The notes beneath the pieces are model-generated. The model did no database searches. It saw nothing but the letters and a program-made list of their open reading frames with translations, and was not told the DNA's origin. Of a stretch of 64,000 nt of DNA, positions 42,180 to 52,505 are shown in pieces. This DNA is from Pisaster brevispinus (Eukaryota > Echinodermata > Asteroidea > Forcipulatida > Asteriidae). Where the stretch lies: positions 8,868,758 through 8,932,757 of the forward strand of contig JAMKCF010000001.1 of the NCBI GenBank assembly GCA_023634235.1. Direction: 5' to 3'. Numbering within the stretch: the first letter of the stretch is position 1; every line of letters starts with the position of its first letter. A program made the translations under genes and the position numbers.

Positions 42180-44224
42180 TATGGGTTTATGAAATATTTT
42201 GTATGCGTTTATTGTGCAACATAATGGTATTATATTTATTTTTAATTTGAACTTTTAGAAATAAAACATTCAAGACAAAATGAAACAAAGTCAAGTTTGT
42301 GTTCAAATGTTGTCTCCTTTCATACAGTTAATGTAAAGGACAAACAGTTATAGATTATTTGTGTTCATTGATTTGACAATTTAATCTTTCATGTCTAATA
42401 AATAAATATTATACTCATGAATACCCCCCCCCCCAAGAAGCCTTGTCCTACCCCATAATTACTGGTTAGGTACATTAAAAGCTCCCCCCTCCCAAGGACA
42501 AAAAAAAATTGCCCCAGAACATGAACAAGACCAGTTATCAACTTATTTAATTTTTTCATTAATCAATGTCTAACTACATATTTTCACTCTTTTTTTTTGT
42601 GAGAAAGGGAATAATTTGGTTTTGGAGCATGGAGGTTGAAGCTTTTGATGTGAGGAATCAGTCACTGGTGATTTTTTTTTGGGCCTGAACTAAATTTTCA
42701 TTATTACAGTTAGAAATCAATGATTGAACTTGTGCCAAATTTGTTGAGTCCCATTTTTATCAAATGCTGTTTATTTCCGATTTCTGTTCCTCAGTTTGGT
42801 AGTTAAAAGATTACTTTACAACATTCAAGTATTTTCAGCGCTTATGAGCCCCACAAATAAATTTTTGTTACGAGACCGTCTGGTAACACTTTCAGCTGTA
42901 TTGAGTTAACTCACGCCCATGTGTGGTACTGACTAAGCTTTGCTGCGGTTGCTTTACTGTACGCGAGACGTGATTGGTCCATATCTGCATCAATGAACGC
43001 ATTGACCAATGACAGTTATCCTTTGGTAAAATGTTCTCGTTTCCATTTTGTAGTTTTTACGTGAACGAGCAAGCCTGAAAAGCGGAACATTTCAAGTGCT
43101 CCTGACTGTTTTGCAAATGATCACGAAATAATATGACATTTCAACAAAGATGGACTGTTTTCCTACAAGTTCATGAATAAGTTTTTTCTGCCGGACAACG
43201 TTCCAAGGAGAAAAATGCCATTTTTCGTTGGTCTTTTTTTCTTGACACAAATGGGTTTGTATTCGTTTCAAAATCTTTTGAAAATACTGACAACTATGAA
43301 ATGTAATACAATAGAGCTCTTACATGGATCTTTATCCCTTAAAATATTTACTCAAACTTATTTTTGAAGAAGGTTTTGACATGAAAAGTATACTTTTAAA
43401 ACGAAACCTTTCAGCTTATTATATATTCATAACCACACGGTCTATGCATACGTAACAAATAAACGGAAACACTTTTCGACTGGCTGCGCACTGACTGTTT
43501 TGTGTGTTCTCTTTGCCTTTTTTTTTAATCTTTTTTTTTTCGTTTGTTTTTTTGTTCGACTTCAATCAATGCTGTTAATTTGAATAGGAGGATTTTCATT
43601 TTTAAAATATTTTATTAAGAACTGGTATTTAATTCAACTCTCAACCTTTTGGCCACACAATCGTTTACAATTTGTACAAGATGGTTTTAAGGTTTTCTTG
43701 CATCTGTTGTGTGCATTAGACATGAGATCATTACATTATTGGAATTAATGGAAAATTCTAAGTTTGCATCATTTGTAATCAATGAGAAACTTGACCAGTA
43801 TCCCATTAATGTAGTTCCTAAATATACACAAAAATTAACTAACCTGTGACAATTTGGGCTCAAATGGTCATAGAACTTGCAAACAAACATTGACAGAAAA
43901 AACAACCTTGTTGCATAGAATCGTGTCCTTTTGAGATGGCTGAGAAAGGCTTACGGACATTAATTTGTGGAGTAATTACCAAAGGTATATACCCTCCCTT
44001 TACTTAAAAGGGACAAAAATCTATAAAAAAAATTGCTTATTAAAAAAAAAATTAAAAAAATAAATAAAAACATTTTAGATGAAATTTAAATACAGATTTT
44101 CAATTTTTTGCATCAACCCGTTGTACTACTGTGTATTTTGCTATACACATACTTTATTGCAATCAATCACACTTAGAAAAATAATAAAATATGATTTTTA
44201 TATACATTTTAAACAATTGAACAA
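42180..44224. other. AT-rich intergenic stretch, no gene seen
   Basis: About 2 kb. The word AAGTGCTCCTG(G/A)CTGTTTTGCAAA occurs near 41097 and near 43095, a short duplicated segment. C-rich tracts (CCCCCCCCCC) near 42426. No gene supported. Confidence 0.45.
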
Positions 44225-44640
44225 TTGATCAATTCAAAGCCAACTTTATCACATGTATATTGCAAATTATCAAAAATCATAACACAAAAAACTACCAAAC
44301 AAGTCCAGTGTGGTTATCATCATTTCGTGTCATCACACAACTGCTTGCCAATGTTGGGCAACTTGGGAGTCCATTGTCATTGGCCTCTGCAAGGTCCTCC
44401 ACGGTGCAAGTGTTGTGCAGCAAGCCACAGTTCAGTAGGTGGTCCATAGTTTGGGGCCTTTGTCCACACTCGCAGTAGCTTCGGAATACCCCCACTTCTG
44501 CATGTTTCTTTTGCACTTTCCCACGCCTGAGTGCAGTCTGTTAAGGCTGCGCCATGTTATCCATGGTTGATCGGAATCACAGGGGACCCAGCTAGCGCAC
44601 AACCTTTCTTACAGTACATAATCTAGAATATATTGCTTTC
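44225..44640 (-). pseudogene. non-LTR retrotransposon C-terminal fragment
   Basis: Minus strand: QPWITWRSLNRLHSGVGKCK near 44560-44505, then EVGVFRSYCECGQRPQTMDH and LLNCGLLHNTCTVEDLAEAN near 44490-44390. The Cys-Cys-His-Cys spacing (C.CG...QT..HLL.C) with a preceding RSGVG motif is a C-terminal signature of several RT families. A frameshift separates the parts. No other domains of the element are seen. Confidence 0.65.
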
Positions 44641-44649
44641 CATATAATT

Positions 44650-44783
44650 TCTCATGTATCAGTTGTAGTTATTTATCGACCCTCTTCTTATAAGGTGAAA
44701 GATTTCCTTGACAATCTGTTAAAAGTGGTTAATGAAATTCACAAGGTCACTAGGAGATGTATAGTGATGGGAGATTTCAATGA
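44650..44783 (+). pseudogene. non-LTR endonuclease fragment truncating the Gypsy B 5' LTR
   Basis: The plus strand reads VVVIYRPSSYKVKDFLDNLL followed by EIHKVTRRCIVMGDFND, the central APE endonuclease motifs (YRPP, GDFN). It ends where similarity with the Gypsy B LTR begins (about 44784), giving an abrupt junction. So either the LTR was cut by a rearrangement or the endonuclease piece was inserted with loss of the LTR start. Confidence 0.65.
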
Positions 44784-44914
44784 TCAATAGCAATGTATGT
44801 GTATTAATCTAACCTGAATAAGTAACCGAATAAATCACAGAACGAATGATGTTAAATAGAAAATCCACTAATACGAAGTTTAACTGAACCTTGAATTGTG
44901 TGATGACCGTTACA
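44784..44914 (+). repeat. truncated 5' LTR of Gypsy B
   Basis: ATCAATAGCAATGTATGTGT through GAATTGTGTGATGACCG and ending GTTACA matches the 3' part of the LTR at 50343-50473. The first half, including the TGTAAC start, is missing. Confidence 0.85.
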
Positions 44915-44934
44915 CCTGGCGTAGTCGGCAGGAT
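44915..44934 (+). promoter_or_regulatory. primer-binding site of Gypsy B
   Basis: CCTGGCGTAGTCGGCAGG directly follows the LTR end GTTACA. TGGCG..GTCGGCAGG is an uncommon but PBS-like word. The priming tRNA was not identified. Confidence 0.6.
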
Positions 44935-45299
44935 GACTTCGTATTTTGTGTGATTTGATGGATTCTGCAAGGAAAATTTGTGACACTGTACTCGCTGATG
45001 CTGTAACACTAGTGCAGGCGAATGGATGGCGTGAGTACTGAGTAACTTACTGATTTGAACGACATTGATTAACAATAATAAGAGATTACTGTTGGATCCT
45101 CACCTGCTAGTGGAAGATAACTGCTGCGTGTAATAACTGGATACCACTCAACAAAAAAAGACCAAAATGGCTGATAGGGCGGTTTATTTACACCGATTTA
45201 CGGGAGAGTACATAACCCAGTTATGCCACTTAAACCACATCGATGTGAATCAAATCAAAACAAAACAGGAACGGATCCAGTGCCTGTGAATTACCAAAA

Positions 45300-46198
45300 A
45301 TGAGGGAACCTGACCCTGATCCCGCCCCTGTGCACACCAATATGGGAGAGATTTTGGAGAAGTTAGAAATGATCCGAAAGGGTGAGACTGCAGCTCTTTG
45401 CGAGTCCTTGCTGAAGGCAATGACAGATGCCACTACAAAGTCTGTTTCAGCAATACGAGTGGGCCCTGAACTGCCCGATTTCACAAATTGTCCTCGGATG
45501 ATGACATAACATCTGGCAATCTTTGAGAGAATGGCCACTGCCGCCAAAAAAGAGAAAGATGATTGGCCCAGACTATTGGAACCATACTTTGGAACCATAC
45601 TTAACTGGCAAGGCCTAGAAGGCCTTTCATGCTCTTCATGAGAAAGATAAAAAGGACTTTTCAAAGATAGTCGACATAATCTTCCGCCATTATCAGCTCA
45701 CGCCTGATGCTTACCGCCTCAAAGTCAAGACTGCTTCTAAGAAGCCAGATGAAACGTTTGAGGAGTTTGCCATGCGACTTGAACTCTATTTTAAAAGATG
45801 GCTGAAACCTTCCGAGACAACGAAAACTACGGAAGATGTAACACGAATGTCGGAGATGATCGTCATAGATCAGTTCTTGACTTCAATAAGAAATGAAACT
45901 CTTCGGACTAAACTCCGTGAGAAGAAAAAGTCTACCGTCCAGGCAGTTGCTAGATGTGCAGACGAGTACTTACCAGAACTTGTACAAAAGTTCTACTACT
46001 CCAGACGCTAATCCACAAGAGACCGGCTCGAGTCCTTCGAAGACAGACGGAGAGTCAAACATTTCTAAGCCACAACTACAGAAGAATAACACCCAGTACA
46101 ACAAATTTGCTCCCAAACGCCATGGAACATTTGAAACTATATGTTAACGGTGCCATCAACTTGGGCATCGTGTAGTTGACTGCCCTTACCTACCTTCC
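45300..46198 (+). pseudogene. Gypsy B gag with SCAN-like core and CCHC knuckle
   Basis: Open pieces begin MREPDPDPAPVHTNMGEILE (45300). A stop at 45507-45509 and a 12-base duplication (GGAACCATACTT twice, about 45580-45603) break the frame. From about 45655 the capsid part reads LTPDAYRLKVKTASKKPDET, FEEFAMRLELYFKRWL and MIVIDQFLTSIRNETLRTKL, similar to SCAN-like Gag cores. Another frame carries a CCHC knuckle C-x2-C-x4-H-x4-C (RCHQLGHRVVDC, about 46142-46185), with an in-frame TAA (46145-46147) between its first two cysteines. Confidence 0.75.
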
Positions 46199-48214
46199 GT
46201 GAAACCTGACGCTATGTCAACTAGACACGAACATCAACATCCTTATTCACGGGATATTCCAGCTAAGCCTACAGGAGGACCCAAGATCAATTTCTTGGAG
46301 GGTCAAACGTCATGTGAACCCACAGACACTGGTCCATATGTCAGGATTCAGTTGAATGGAAGTGAAGTCAAATCATTGATTGATACTGGTTTTGCTGTGT
46401 CCCTCGTTAGGGAAAGCTTGTGTCAATCTATGAATCTACCCGTGGACTTGGAACCTAAACCTCAACTGTTCACAATGGTCAATGGAACGAAGTTCTACGC
46501 CTCTGGCTTTGTGAAAACTACAGTTGAAATAGCAGGAATTCAAGTTCCTGCGAGTCTACACCAAGCCGACAGCTTGCCGACACCTATCCTCCTTGGAAGG
46601 GACTTTGTTTCACGCGCAAAACTTGTCATTGATTTCAACCAGAATTCGTTTTGGGTTGATACTGGGGCAGACAAACCATGTATTAAATGGCCCCTACTCG
46701 GTGTACCCCCATCCCCGCCATGGGATCACCAGGAGGACCCGGTGCTACCTCAAACCGACCATCTACATGTAGCCACCAAAATGAGTCCTTTGTCTGGCCC
46801 GGTTTTCAGTGAAGATGACTGTTGTAATCTGGAACAATTACTCAGTGAATTTCCGGAGGTCTTCGCTGATAGACCGGGTCGGACATCAGTCTACACTCAT
46901 CACGTTGATGTTGGTGACACCTCACCGAAACGTGGACCTATTTATCACCTGTCCCCTGAACGCAGACAGTCTCTGGGCTCCCAGTTGGATGAGATGCTGG
47001 AGGACGGTAGAATTGAACCATTCTCTTCTCCTTGGGCATCGCCAATAGTAATGGTACCAAAAGCAGACAAGGGCGAATATCGACTCTGCATTGATTATCG
47101 TAAATTGAACAGACACACAAAAATTAATGCATATCCCATGCCTACAATAGACTATCATGGAGTCCCTCCATGGAGCTACAATTTTTTCGTCCCTTGACCT
47201 CAAGAGTGGATATCACCAGATGAACGTGGCTCCTGAGGATGTTGAAAAGACGGCGTTTATCTGTGAGAGAGGACTATTTCAGTTTAGGGTCCTTCCCTTT
47301 GGACTCGTCAATGGCCCAGCCAGTTTCCAACGCCTTATAGAGACGGTTCTACAGGACGTCATTGGGAAGACTTTCTTTGTCTATCTCGATGATATAGTGT
47401 GTTTTCACCTACATTCAGCCAACATTTTGATCATCTCCATGTAGTTCTTCAGAAGTTATGGGATGCAGGCTTGACATTTAATCGAAAAAAATGCGTCTTT
47501 GCATGTTCTAAGTTGAAATATCTAGGCTACATCATTGGACGGGATGATCTTCAGACTGACCTAGAGAAAGTGCAAGCCATTAGTGAGTTCCCCACACCAC
47601 AGAATGTGAAACAAAGTGAACGATTCCTTAGAATGGTGACCTGGTATGCCAAATTTATTCCTCAACTGGCCGACATCGCCTCGCCGCTAAATCATCTCTG
47701 CCACAAGAATGTGAAGTGGAACTGGACAGACGAATGTGCGTCTGCTTTCAAACGATTGCAGGATAGTCTAGTGTCAGAACCAATCCTTGCTTACCCGGAC
47801 CCCAACCACCCCTTCTCCGTCCACACTGATGCCAGCAACACTGGCTTGGGGGCCATTCTTCTTCAAGAGAAAGCTGGTGACATACTTACTATTGCCTACG
47901 CTAGACGCTCATTGAACGCATCCGAAAGGAATTACAGCACTACAGAAAAGGAGTGTCTAGCCGTCAACTGGGCGCTAGAGAAATGGCGTATCTGGAGGGA
48001 TAGCGTTGCTCTGTCCTCACGAACCACCAGGCACTCACATGGTCGTTTCGCAAAGCCCAACTCAATGGCAGGCTTGCCCGTTGGGTGTTGCGATTGCAAG
48101 ACTTTTGTTTCGATATTACATAACGACCTGGTCCACTCCATGTTCTGCCAGATGCGGTCTCACGGACACATGAAGACATTACTGTGGGTGTTTTGTATGA
48201 GGTTGATGACATGA
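46199..48214 (+). pseudogene. Gypsy B protease, reverse transcriptase and RNase H
   Basis: Protease: SLIDTGFAVSLV near 46375-46410 (DTG intact) and PTPILLGRDFVSRAKLVIDF near 46580. RT: IEPFSSPWASPIVMVPKADK near 47015-47075 and RLCIDYRKLNR. A frameshift near 47160 precedes FSSLDLKSGYHQ, with the catalytic Asp present. FGLVNGPASFQRLIETVL follows, then YLDDIV at 47381-47398, where a second frameshift breaks it. Thumb and RNase H follow from 47399 (KYLGYIIGRDDLQTDLEKVQ, HTDASNTGLGAILLQE, ATG-free STTEKECLAVNWALEKWR). A third shift occurs near 47985. A TNHQALTWSF-like piece in another frame finishes RNase H. Confidence 0.88.
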
Positions 48215-48275
48215 ACAATGAGGACACCCCATTGGATGAACAAGTAGCTGCTGACTCTTCGGTACATGATGAGAG

Positions 48276-48596
48276 GTGGCCGCCAGTAATACATGTGCCG
48301 CAATAGTTTGCAGACACCCGGACCGAGACATTATTGATTGGATTCAATGTAATACTTGCATGGGATGGTACCATCAGCTATGTGTGAATATCAGCCGACA
48401 ACGAGCCAAGGCTATACCAGCATACATGTGCCCCCAGTGTCAAAAGAAACGGTGGAAAAATCAAATGGAAATACAGTGGCGTATAGTGGGCATGTCAAGA
48501 GATAAAGTGACTGTGTGCCACCCCCCCCCCCCTCTTGTGGATCTTCACCGGTTGAAAGCAGAACAGGCCAATGATCCAGCCTTAGCTACCCTGTGA
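48276..48596 (+). pseudogene. PHD-finger-like domain between RNase H and integrase of Gypsy B
   Basis: Frame MAASNTCAAIVCRHPDRDII, WIQCNTCMGWYHQLC and AYMCPQC gives C-x4-C, then C-x2-C-x4-H-x2-C, then C-x2-C, a PHD (plant homeodomain) zinc finger with the usual Trp before the second Cys pair and WYH around the histidine. PHD fingers read histone H3 tails, so the domain could direct or regulate integration; this is inference. A stop at 48594-48596 (TGA) separates it from the integrase in the same frame (48597 on). The domain follows a degraded linker rich in Asp (DDMNNEDTPLDEQVAAD). Confidence 0.72.
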
Positions 48597-49560
48597 GTGC
48601 AACAAATGGGTGGCTATCGAGTTACAGATGATATCCTGTACCACTACACAGGTATCAAATGGAAAGTAGTTGTGCCCAAACTTCTTCAACGGATTGTTTT
48701 ACAGTTATGTCTTTCTCAACCGACCTCAGGCCATCTTGGTCGGGGCAAAACCCTTGATAGATTGGACAGTCTCTGTTTGTGGTGGAGTGGAATCTCTAAA
48801 GATGCCCGTGATTTTTTGCGAGCATGCCCACAATTCCGTGCAACGAAGCCTGTGTTTAGAAAGCCGCAAGGTCTGATGTTGTCAACCAGTTCAGACAAAT
48901 CATGGGAAATAGTGGGAATTGAATTGATGGGCCCCTTTCCCAGTAGCCACGCTGGCCATGAATATTTGCTAGTTGCAGTGGACCGATTTTCTAAGTGCAC
49001 CAAAGTTTTCCCTATGCGAAAGGCTACAGGAAAAGAAGTGGCGTCAGTAGAGGTGCTCCAGCTATTTTGCCGTTTTGGAGCCCCAAGTAAACTGCTATCT
49101 GACAATGGCCCCCAGTTTGTTTCCAAGGCAATGGAAGCTATGTGTGCAGCATGGGGCGTAGAGCGAGTATTTATCACCCCCTACCACCCTCAAACAAATT
49201 GGGTAGAACAGGTTAACTGGAATCTGAAAGGGATGATGCGTTCTTATCTGACAGAGGATCACCGCCAGTGGGACATCCATGTGTCTGAATTCGCATTTGC
49301 GCTAAATGCTGTGATGCATTCAACGACGGCAACTGCAGAGCCCATTGTCTAATCATTGGAAACTCAACGCGTTAGAGGAGTTGGATGACCCTGAGACCAT
49401 TCAGGAAACAGTGCGGGATAGTATGCGCAAAGCTTCACAGAAACGAAAAAAGAACTATGATAAACATCGTCGTCACGCCACACTCGAGAACGGAGATCAA
49501 GTGATGCTCCGAACTCATCCACTGTCTAAAGCGGACAAACACTTTGCAGCTAAACTGTGA
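48597..49560 (+). pseudogene. Gypsy B integrase
   Basis: Zinc-binding part: SGHLGRGKTLDRLDSLCLWW ... CPQFRATK, where the last pair C-x2-C has Phe in place of its second Cys (near 48833). Core: ELMGPFPSSHAGHEYLLVAV has Glu (GAA 48921-48923) where the first catalytic Asp stands in the family. LLSDNGPQFVSKAMEAM (second Asp) and YHPQTNWVEQVNWNLKGMM (Glu) are kept. HRQWDIHVSEFAFALNAVMH ends the core, a stop falls near 49350, and the C-terminal linker (SMRKASQKRKKNYDKHRRHA) runs on to 49560. No chromodomain is seen. Confidence 0.85.
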
Positions 49561-50035
49561 TAGTTTTAGGGCCAATAATTGACTCATGTTTTTTTTCTAA
49601 GCTGGTCTTGAATTAAGCAATGCATTGTCAAACTTTGTGTTTAAAAAAAAATAATAAAATAAAATAAAGCCAGAACTAACCACAAAGCAGAAACCATAAT
49701 GTGGTTAATGACAGATTTTCAGATTTTCAGATTTTCCTACCTTACATTTTGCATTGTTGACTTTTTACTGTTGCTAAGAAACCTTATTGAAGTACTGATT
49801 TGTTTGATTGCTTCTAGAATGTTGAAACAAAGTATACCTTTAAACCAGTGTGTTATGGCAGCTTATTTACTAAACAATTGAAGAGCTGAAAAAAAAGAAA
49901 AAAAACCCAGAATGTATGTCTTTTCAGTTTAAATTTTTGTGCATGTATGTCAACCCGTACACACTACTAAAAAGCACGGACAATTTAAAAAAAATAATAA
50001 GTAGGATTTGAAACTTTGCATGGTGTTAGTATAAT
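49561..50035. other. AT-rich tail of Gypsy B
   Basis: Between integrase and 3' LTR. Contains CAGATTTTCAGATTTTCAGA near 49711. No env-like frame. Confidence 0.5.
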
Positions 50036-50146
50036 TAAGTAAGGCTTGCGGTAACACCATGTGGAAATCTCTTTTGAGTAGTGTAGGTTCCAGAACCTAC
50101 ACTACTCAAAAGAGATTTCCACATGGTTTACCGCAAGCCTTACTTA
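50036..50146. mobile_element. near-perfect 111-bp hairpin (palindromic MITE)
   Basis: TTAAGTAAGGCTTGCGGTAA pairs with TTACCGCAAGCCTTACTTA, ACCATGTGGAAATCTCTTTT with AAAAGAGATTTCCACATGGT, and GAGTAGTGTAGGTTC with GAACCTACACTACTC. There is only one or two bases of mismatch in about 53-bp arms and a loop of about 3 bases. It lies in the Gypsy B tail. The near identity of the arms suggests recent origin or gene conversion; a foldback assembly artefact is possible. Confidence 0.9.
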
Positions 50147-50207
50147 GTAAAAAAAAAAAAATAAATAAAAATAACCCCAAAACCTAGTCTCCTTTAGTCG
50201 AGGGGAG

Positions 50208-50473
50208 TGTAACTGGCCTGACATACTATACCTGAACTACATGTGGAAATTAACAACCATCAACTGCATGGTTTATTATAATGCTGATGTCATCAACAAT
50301 GACCAGTTGCATGCTGGGATTGGTGTATTGGGATATAATCAATCAATAACAATGTATGTGTATTAATCTAGCCTGAATAAGTAACCAAATAAATCACAGA
50401 ACGAATGATGTTAAATAGGAAGTCCACTAATATGAAACCTAATTGAACCTTGAATTGTGTGATGACCGTTACA
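50208..50473 (+). repeat. complete 3' LTR of Gypsy B
   Basis: TGTAACTGGCCTGACATACT begins at 50208 after the polypurine AGGGGAG, and GATGACCGTTACA ends at 50473, giving inverted TGTAAC/GTTACA termini and a length of 266 bp. The last 131 bp match the truncated 5' LTR. Confidence 0.9.
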
Positions 50474-52039
50474 AGAGTATATGTATTCTCAATTATTTGT
50501 GTAGGGTTAAATGTTTTTTAGTGAATTGTTCTTCTGAACCTACTCTGATGGAACAATGTAGCACAGGTATACATATTATGCAAGACGTGAAGTTATACTG
50601 TCAGAAGACATTGTAAAGTTTAAAAAAAAAATTGAGGGGGGGGGGAGGGAGCTGGGGTTTTTTCCTTGTCTTTTTTTTTTCAATCTCATTCCCAATATGG
50701 GTTTGTATTTCTCAGTTGTTAACGTTTGTCTGAGAACTGAGAAAGGCTATAAAAAGAGGACTTTCTTTCATTTTCAAAATGTTTACTATGTTGCAACAAT
50801 GAAGTAGTATCATCAATTGAAAGCCTGTCTAGTGGTGGGTTGAAAGTAACACAAATACACAACCCATTCTAAAATTGTTGTGTTGTAGAAAATTGTGGTA
50901 CATACTTTAAAATTGTTTGATTTTGATTTTAAAACTGTACATTTCAATTATTTTGTTATGATTTTTGTGATTCAAAGTTTTAAATGTGACCAAAATTTCT
51001 GTTTCAAATTAGTTTCCTTTTTTGTCAATATTTATATAAAATTTTTCATTAAAAATCATTAGAAATCAGCATATCTTTGAAGCAAAATTTATTCCAAAAA
51101 GGTCAAATAGTGTGTTACAAGCTACTTTCTTTGCAAAGATGTGTATATTTTTCACGACAAAGTACTGTAAACACATGGAACTCAGGTTGTTGTTCTTGAG
51201 TCATCAACATGATGTTTTGAATCCTAGTCGTGGTGGTTATAGGGCCTACATTACAACAAGTTTCTTGGCTAACACTCAGTGGCCTAAATGTTATCAACCC
51301 TTCAGACTCATGCATTGATGCCTGAGTCATTCAATAGTAGTTGGGTGTGTAAGTTAGTACTCAAGTGTTGATGCTTGAATCATTAGCGTGTGGTTCTGAA
51401 TGCCTCTTATTAGGCTGAGACCTCAGGATGTTGCTCTAAACCTGCTAATCATACCATTGGTGGGTTTGTGCTGAAGCAAATATGGTCTTGATTGGCGACA
51501 CTGTTTTTGTATTAGTCACTGCTAGAGGGCGCAACATCAACTGTTTTGGAGGCTGACTCAGAGAGACTGAACATGTCTATTAGTGTGGATCGAAACAGTT
51601 GGTTTTGATCCAGAGTTTATGTGATTCAGATATCTATTTTTCTGTAATTCATGTTGCGAACAGATATTTGTGTTGCGATATCGGTGACTACATCAACAAA
51701 ATCAATACTGTCAAAAAGACTGAAGTAAATGCTGTAACGGCGTTCAATTGATCCCCAAAATTTGAAACACTGTCGTGGTATTACAGGGTCATTAATCCTT
51801 AGTTAGAAACACCAGTTAAATGTTATACTTATTTTTGTATGATTCAAGTAGGGACACAACATTTTCTTAAAGATTAATGTGCTCTATGATGGGGCATACA
51901 TTCTTACTGTTATGATAGATGTTTGCTTTAAGAGTACAAATACTGATTTGTTCATATTCATTTGTTTCACTTAAAAGCTTTCTAGAGGATTGGTATTAGC
52001 ATTACACATGGTTTGTAAAGAGACCTTCTGCGTTTCCTC
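50474..52039. other. intergenic stretch, no gene seen
   Basis: Includes a G-tract near 50635-50648 and T-tracts. The part 51180-51400 has tRNA-B-box-like words (GTTTTGAATCCTAG, GGTTCTGAATGCC) that I could not develop into a tRNA or SINE. Confidence 0.45.
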
Positions 52040-52505
52040 TGATCTTCCTTGAGAGATATTGCATGTCGTCATAGAAATGTGATCAGCAATACATGTAGAT
52101 GATTCTATGTGAAACACTCTTCGGCACTAAGTTGCTGATGTTGAGAGCTACTGTACATTTATGTGATGAACAATGGATGGTACAGTGAAAGCACTTTTTG
52201 GAACCAATGTTCTTCATGGAAAGGTGTTGTCATCATAGAAATGTGATCAGTGTTAAGCACATTTTGGGACTACTACTGATCTTCCATGTTGTCAACGTTC
52301 CTTGTTATTGACTTCATGTTGGGTTGTAGAAACAATAGATGGTTCACCGTTAAGGACTCTTCGGAACTGAGGATCTTCCTTGGAAGATGTTTTTATCATA
52401 CAAATGTGATCAACATTGAACGATTCAGAGTTGAGCACTCTTCAGGACCAATGACCATTCTTTGAAGATGTTGTCATCAATACAATGAGATGATGTATTG
52501 TGATG
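52040..52505. repeat. degenerate tandem repeat of about 90-160 bp units
   Basis: Recurring words in order: CTTCCTTGAGAGATATTGCA / CTTCATGGAAAGGTGTTGTC / CTTCCTTGGAAGATGTTTTT / CATTCTTTGAAGATGTTGTC, then TCATAGAAATGTGATCAG (52068 and about 52230; TCATACAAATGTGATCAACA near 52398), and ACTCTTCGGCAC / ACTCTTCGGAACTGA / ACTCTTCAGGACCAAT. Four units are recognisable but diverged. No open frame. Confidence 0.7.

Larger units (their letters stand above)
44784..50473 (+). mobile_element. Gypsy (Ty3-type) LTR retrotransposon B, decayed, with a PHD finger in pol
   Basis: Truncated 5' LTR (44784-44914), PBS-like site, gag with SCAN-like core and CCHC knuckle, protease, RT, RNase H, PHD-like finger, integrase, then an AT-rich gap with a hairpin insertion, polypurine tract and complete 3' LTR (50208-50473). 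Order PR-RT-RH-IN marks Ty3/Gypsy. Gag and pol carry several stops and frameshifts. The integrase has a substituted catalytic residue, so the element is inactive. The LTRs look similar over their shared 130 bases, with substitutions at about a dozen places by eye, so it is not a recent arrival. Confidence 0.88.

Noticed and set aside
46142..46185. Gypsy B gag zinc knuckle as intact
   Set aside because: An in-frame TAA lies between its first two cysteines.
51180..51400. tRNA or SINE copies based on GAATCC-type B boxes
   Set aside because: No A box, no fold and no matching body sequence could be made out.
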